Shown here piece after piece: positions 4,818-5,866 of a DNA stretch of 5,866 nt. Both the position numbers and the translations under genes were made by a program. Source of the DNA: Vulcanimicrobiota bacterium (GTDB lineage: Bacteria; Vulcanimicrobiota; Vulcanimicrobiia; Vulcanimicrobiales; Vulcanimicrobiaceae); assembly GCA_003155175.1 (NCBI GenBank), contig PMFP01000171.1, positions 201 to 6,066 on the forward strand, written 5' to 3'. The notes below the pieces were generated by a model that saw nothing but the letters and a program-made list of their open reading frames with translations, did not search any database and was not told the DNA's origin. Numbering within the stretch: the stretch's first letter is position 1; the number at the start of each line of letters is the position of its first letter.

Positions 4818-5866
4818 AACGACCCACGCACGGCGGCCATTCCCGACGTTCACACGCATGCCAAGGGCGAGCACCGTCCCTTTGCCGAGGAGCGACCGAT
4901 CGCGTATTCTGCGCGGATGCTCTTTTTGTGGTTTTTTCATGCCTGCCGCCGCCAGCATCCGCGATTCTTGATGGTGGCCGATCACATCAACTACCTGACG
5001 TTTGAAGACCCCGGCGCCGTAAACACCGTCAGGCGCGCCCTCAAACTGGCTCACGCCGGCGATCTGTACGGCGCGGCCGAAACCGCAGGCGTGGACGTCG
5101 CGCACGCGGCGGTCGTCTCCGAGGGGCTACGGCGGGGGATGCGCTTCTCCATCGGCGCCGAGGTGGACAACGATCCGCGCGCGCGGCCCGACGCGCAGAA
5201 CATCGTAGACGCCATGCGGCCGGACGGGATCATCCGGTCGGTTCATTTCCTCAACGTCGAGCACCCGGAGAAGGGAGCCGACTGGAGTTGGCCGTTCGGC
5301 AAGGCCGAGTTCGCGAGCATGTTCGAGCACGTCGGCGTCGCCAAGACCTGGCAGCTCTACATGGCGCGCCTGCTCGAAGACGTGGAGAAACTCCCCGGAC
5401 ATATCGTCGGGCAGTTTTACGGTCCCGCGCAGTTCGGCCACTGGCCCGCCGCCGACAAGCTCGAGAAGTACGAAGACCAGATCGTCGCTGCAGCCCACGC
5501 CCGCGGGATGGCGATCGAGATCTACACGCGCTTCCTTTACCGCGACCACACGGATGAGGAAAAGACGCGCTTCTTCGAAGCCAACAAGCGCCTGGCAAAG
5601 AAGGCGAAAGCCGCCGGCGTTCCAATCGCGATCGGTTCGGGCGCTCACAGTCCGCGGGATCAAGGCGGTGCGTTCGAGCGCGTCCTGGCGCTCCTGGACG
5701 CCCTGAGCATCAACGAAATCGTCTTCCCGGTCGGCGGGCTTCTGCGGCGCGTCGCGTTGCGCGCGACCAAAGAAAACCTCGAGGCGCAATCGCGCAGCAA
5801 GGAGCCGCTATCGCCGGGGAGTTCGATCATCGGACTCGGACGCGCCGAGCTCGGCTTGCCCGAAGA
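4815..5866 (+). CDS. PHP-domain metal-dependent hydrolase, C-terminus outside the window
   Basis: About 350 codons are visible and the frame is open at the window end. PHP landmarks appear in order: DVHTH (residues 11-15, motif I), ADHIN (55-59, motif II), IGAEVD with Glu116 (motif III), SVHFL with His144, and IGSGAHSPRD with His278 (motif IV). SVHFL is typical of histidinol-phosphatase-like members, so phosphoester hydrolysis with a metal cluster is the likely chemistry; the substrate is unknown. Two usual ligands look replaced: the His of GHxD reads Gln200 (VGQFYG), and the Asp of SDAH reads Gly276. I chose CTG 4815 because motif I requires a start upstream of it. ATG 4917 or 4971 would remove DVHTH. 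Alternatives are ATT 4839 or a sequencing indel hiding a GTG at 4805 in another frame. It lies on the same strand as the sigma operon, after a possible terminator. Confidence 0.85.
   Translation, partial: MNDPRTAAIPDVHTHAKGEHRPFAEERPIAYSARMLFLWFFHACRRQHPRFLMVADHINYLTFEDPGAVNTVRRALKLAHAGDLYGAAETAGVDVAHAAVVSEGLRRGMRFSIGAEVDNDPRARPDAQNIVDAMRPDGIIRSVHFLNVEHPEKGADWSWPFGKAEFASMFEHVGVAKTWQLYMARLLEDVEKLPGHIVGQFYGPAQFGHWPAADKLEKYEDQIVAAAHARGMAIEIYTRFLYRDHTDEEKTRFFEANKRLAKKAKAAGVPIAIGSGAHSPRDQGGAFERVLALLDALSINEIVFPVGGLLRRVALRATKENLEAQSRSKEPLSPGSSIIGLGRAELGLPE

Noticed and set aside
5127..5789. Long open frame on the minus strand across the PHP gene (220 codons)
   Set aside because: The plus strand carries ordered PHP motifs; the antisense product resembles no family I know.

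Overview
The window is GC-rich, densely coded bacterial DNA. An ECF sigma factor, a zinc-binding anti-sigma domain, a signal peptide and Shine-Dalgarno (SD) starts all point to Bacteria. There is no rRNA, tRNA or marker gene to place it. The style (many unrecognised small proteins, alternative start codons) would fit an uncultured lineage such as Eremiobacterota, but that is an impression, not a demonstrated assignment. I see no mobile element, CRISPR array or RNA gene.

Layout. The left edge (1-523) holds two minus-strand genes joined by a one-base stop/start overlap: a small helical protein and the N-terminus of a membrane-anchored protein. Diverging from them on the plus strand are a small ORF with a possible beta-grasp pattern (584-904) and a six-helix membrane protein (974-1729). 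The stop codon of the membrane protein lies in a tandem pair of TTCG-loop hairpins. Next comes a secreted protein of unknown function (1850-2614), whose signal peptide is encoded only if translation starts at a non-canonical codon. It converges on a minus-strand unknown gene (2633-3025), with a small hairpin between them.

The centre of interest is 3185-4637. A 17-codon leader ORF with a strong SD precedes an ECF sigma factor gene. A 14-base overlap joins the sigma gene to a gene encoding an N-terminal zf-HC2-type zinc-finger anti-sigma domain fused to a complete O6-alkylguanine-DNA alkyltransferase (MGMT/Ogt) domain with the PCHR active site. The architecture suggests an alkylation-sensing switch: the suicide alkyltransferase reads DNA damage once and irreversibly, and its modification could release the sigma factor. 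That would be logically parallel to E. coli Ada but built from a sigma/anti-sigma pair. This is inference from domain content and gene order. The leader also carries alternative base-pairings that overlap both ribosome-binding sites.

The right end (4815-5866, open at the window edge) encodes a PHP-superfamily metal-dependent phosphoesterase-like protein. Its first metal motif (DVHTH) is in frame only if the start is again non-canonical (CTG at the same 9-base SD spacing), and two expected metal ligands look substituted.
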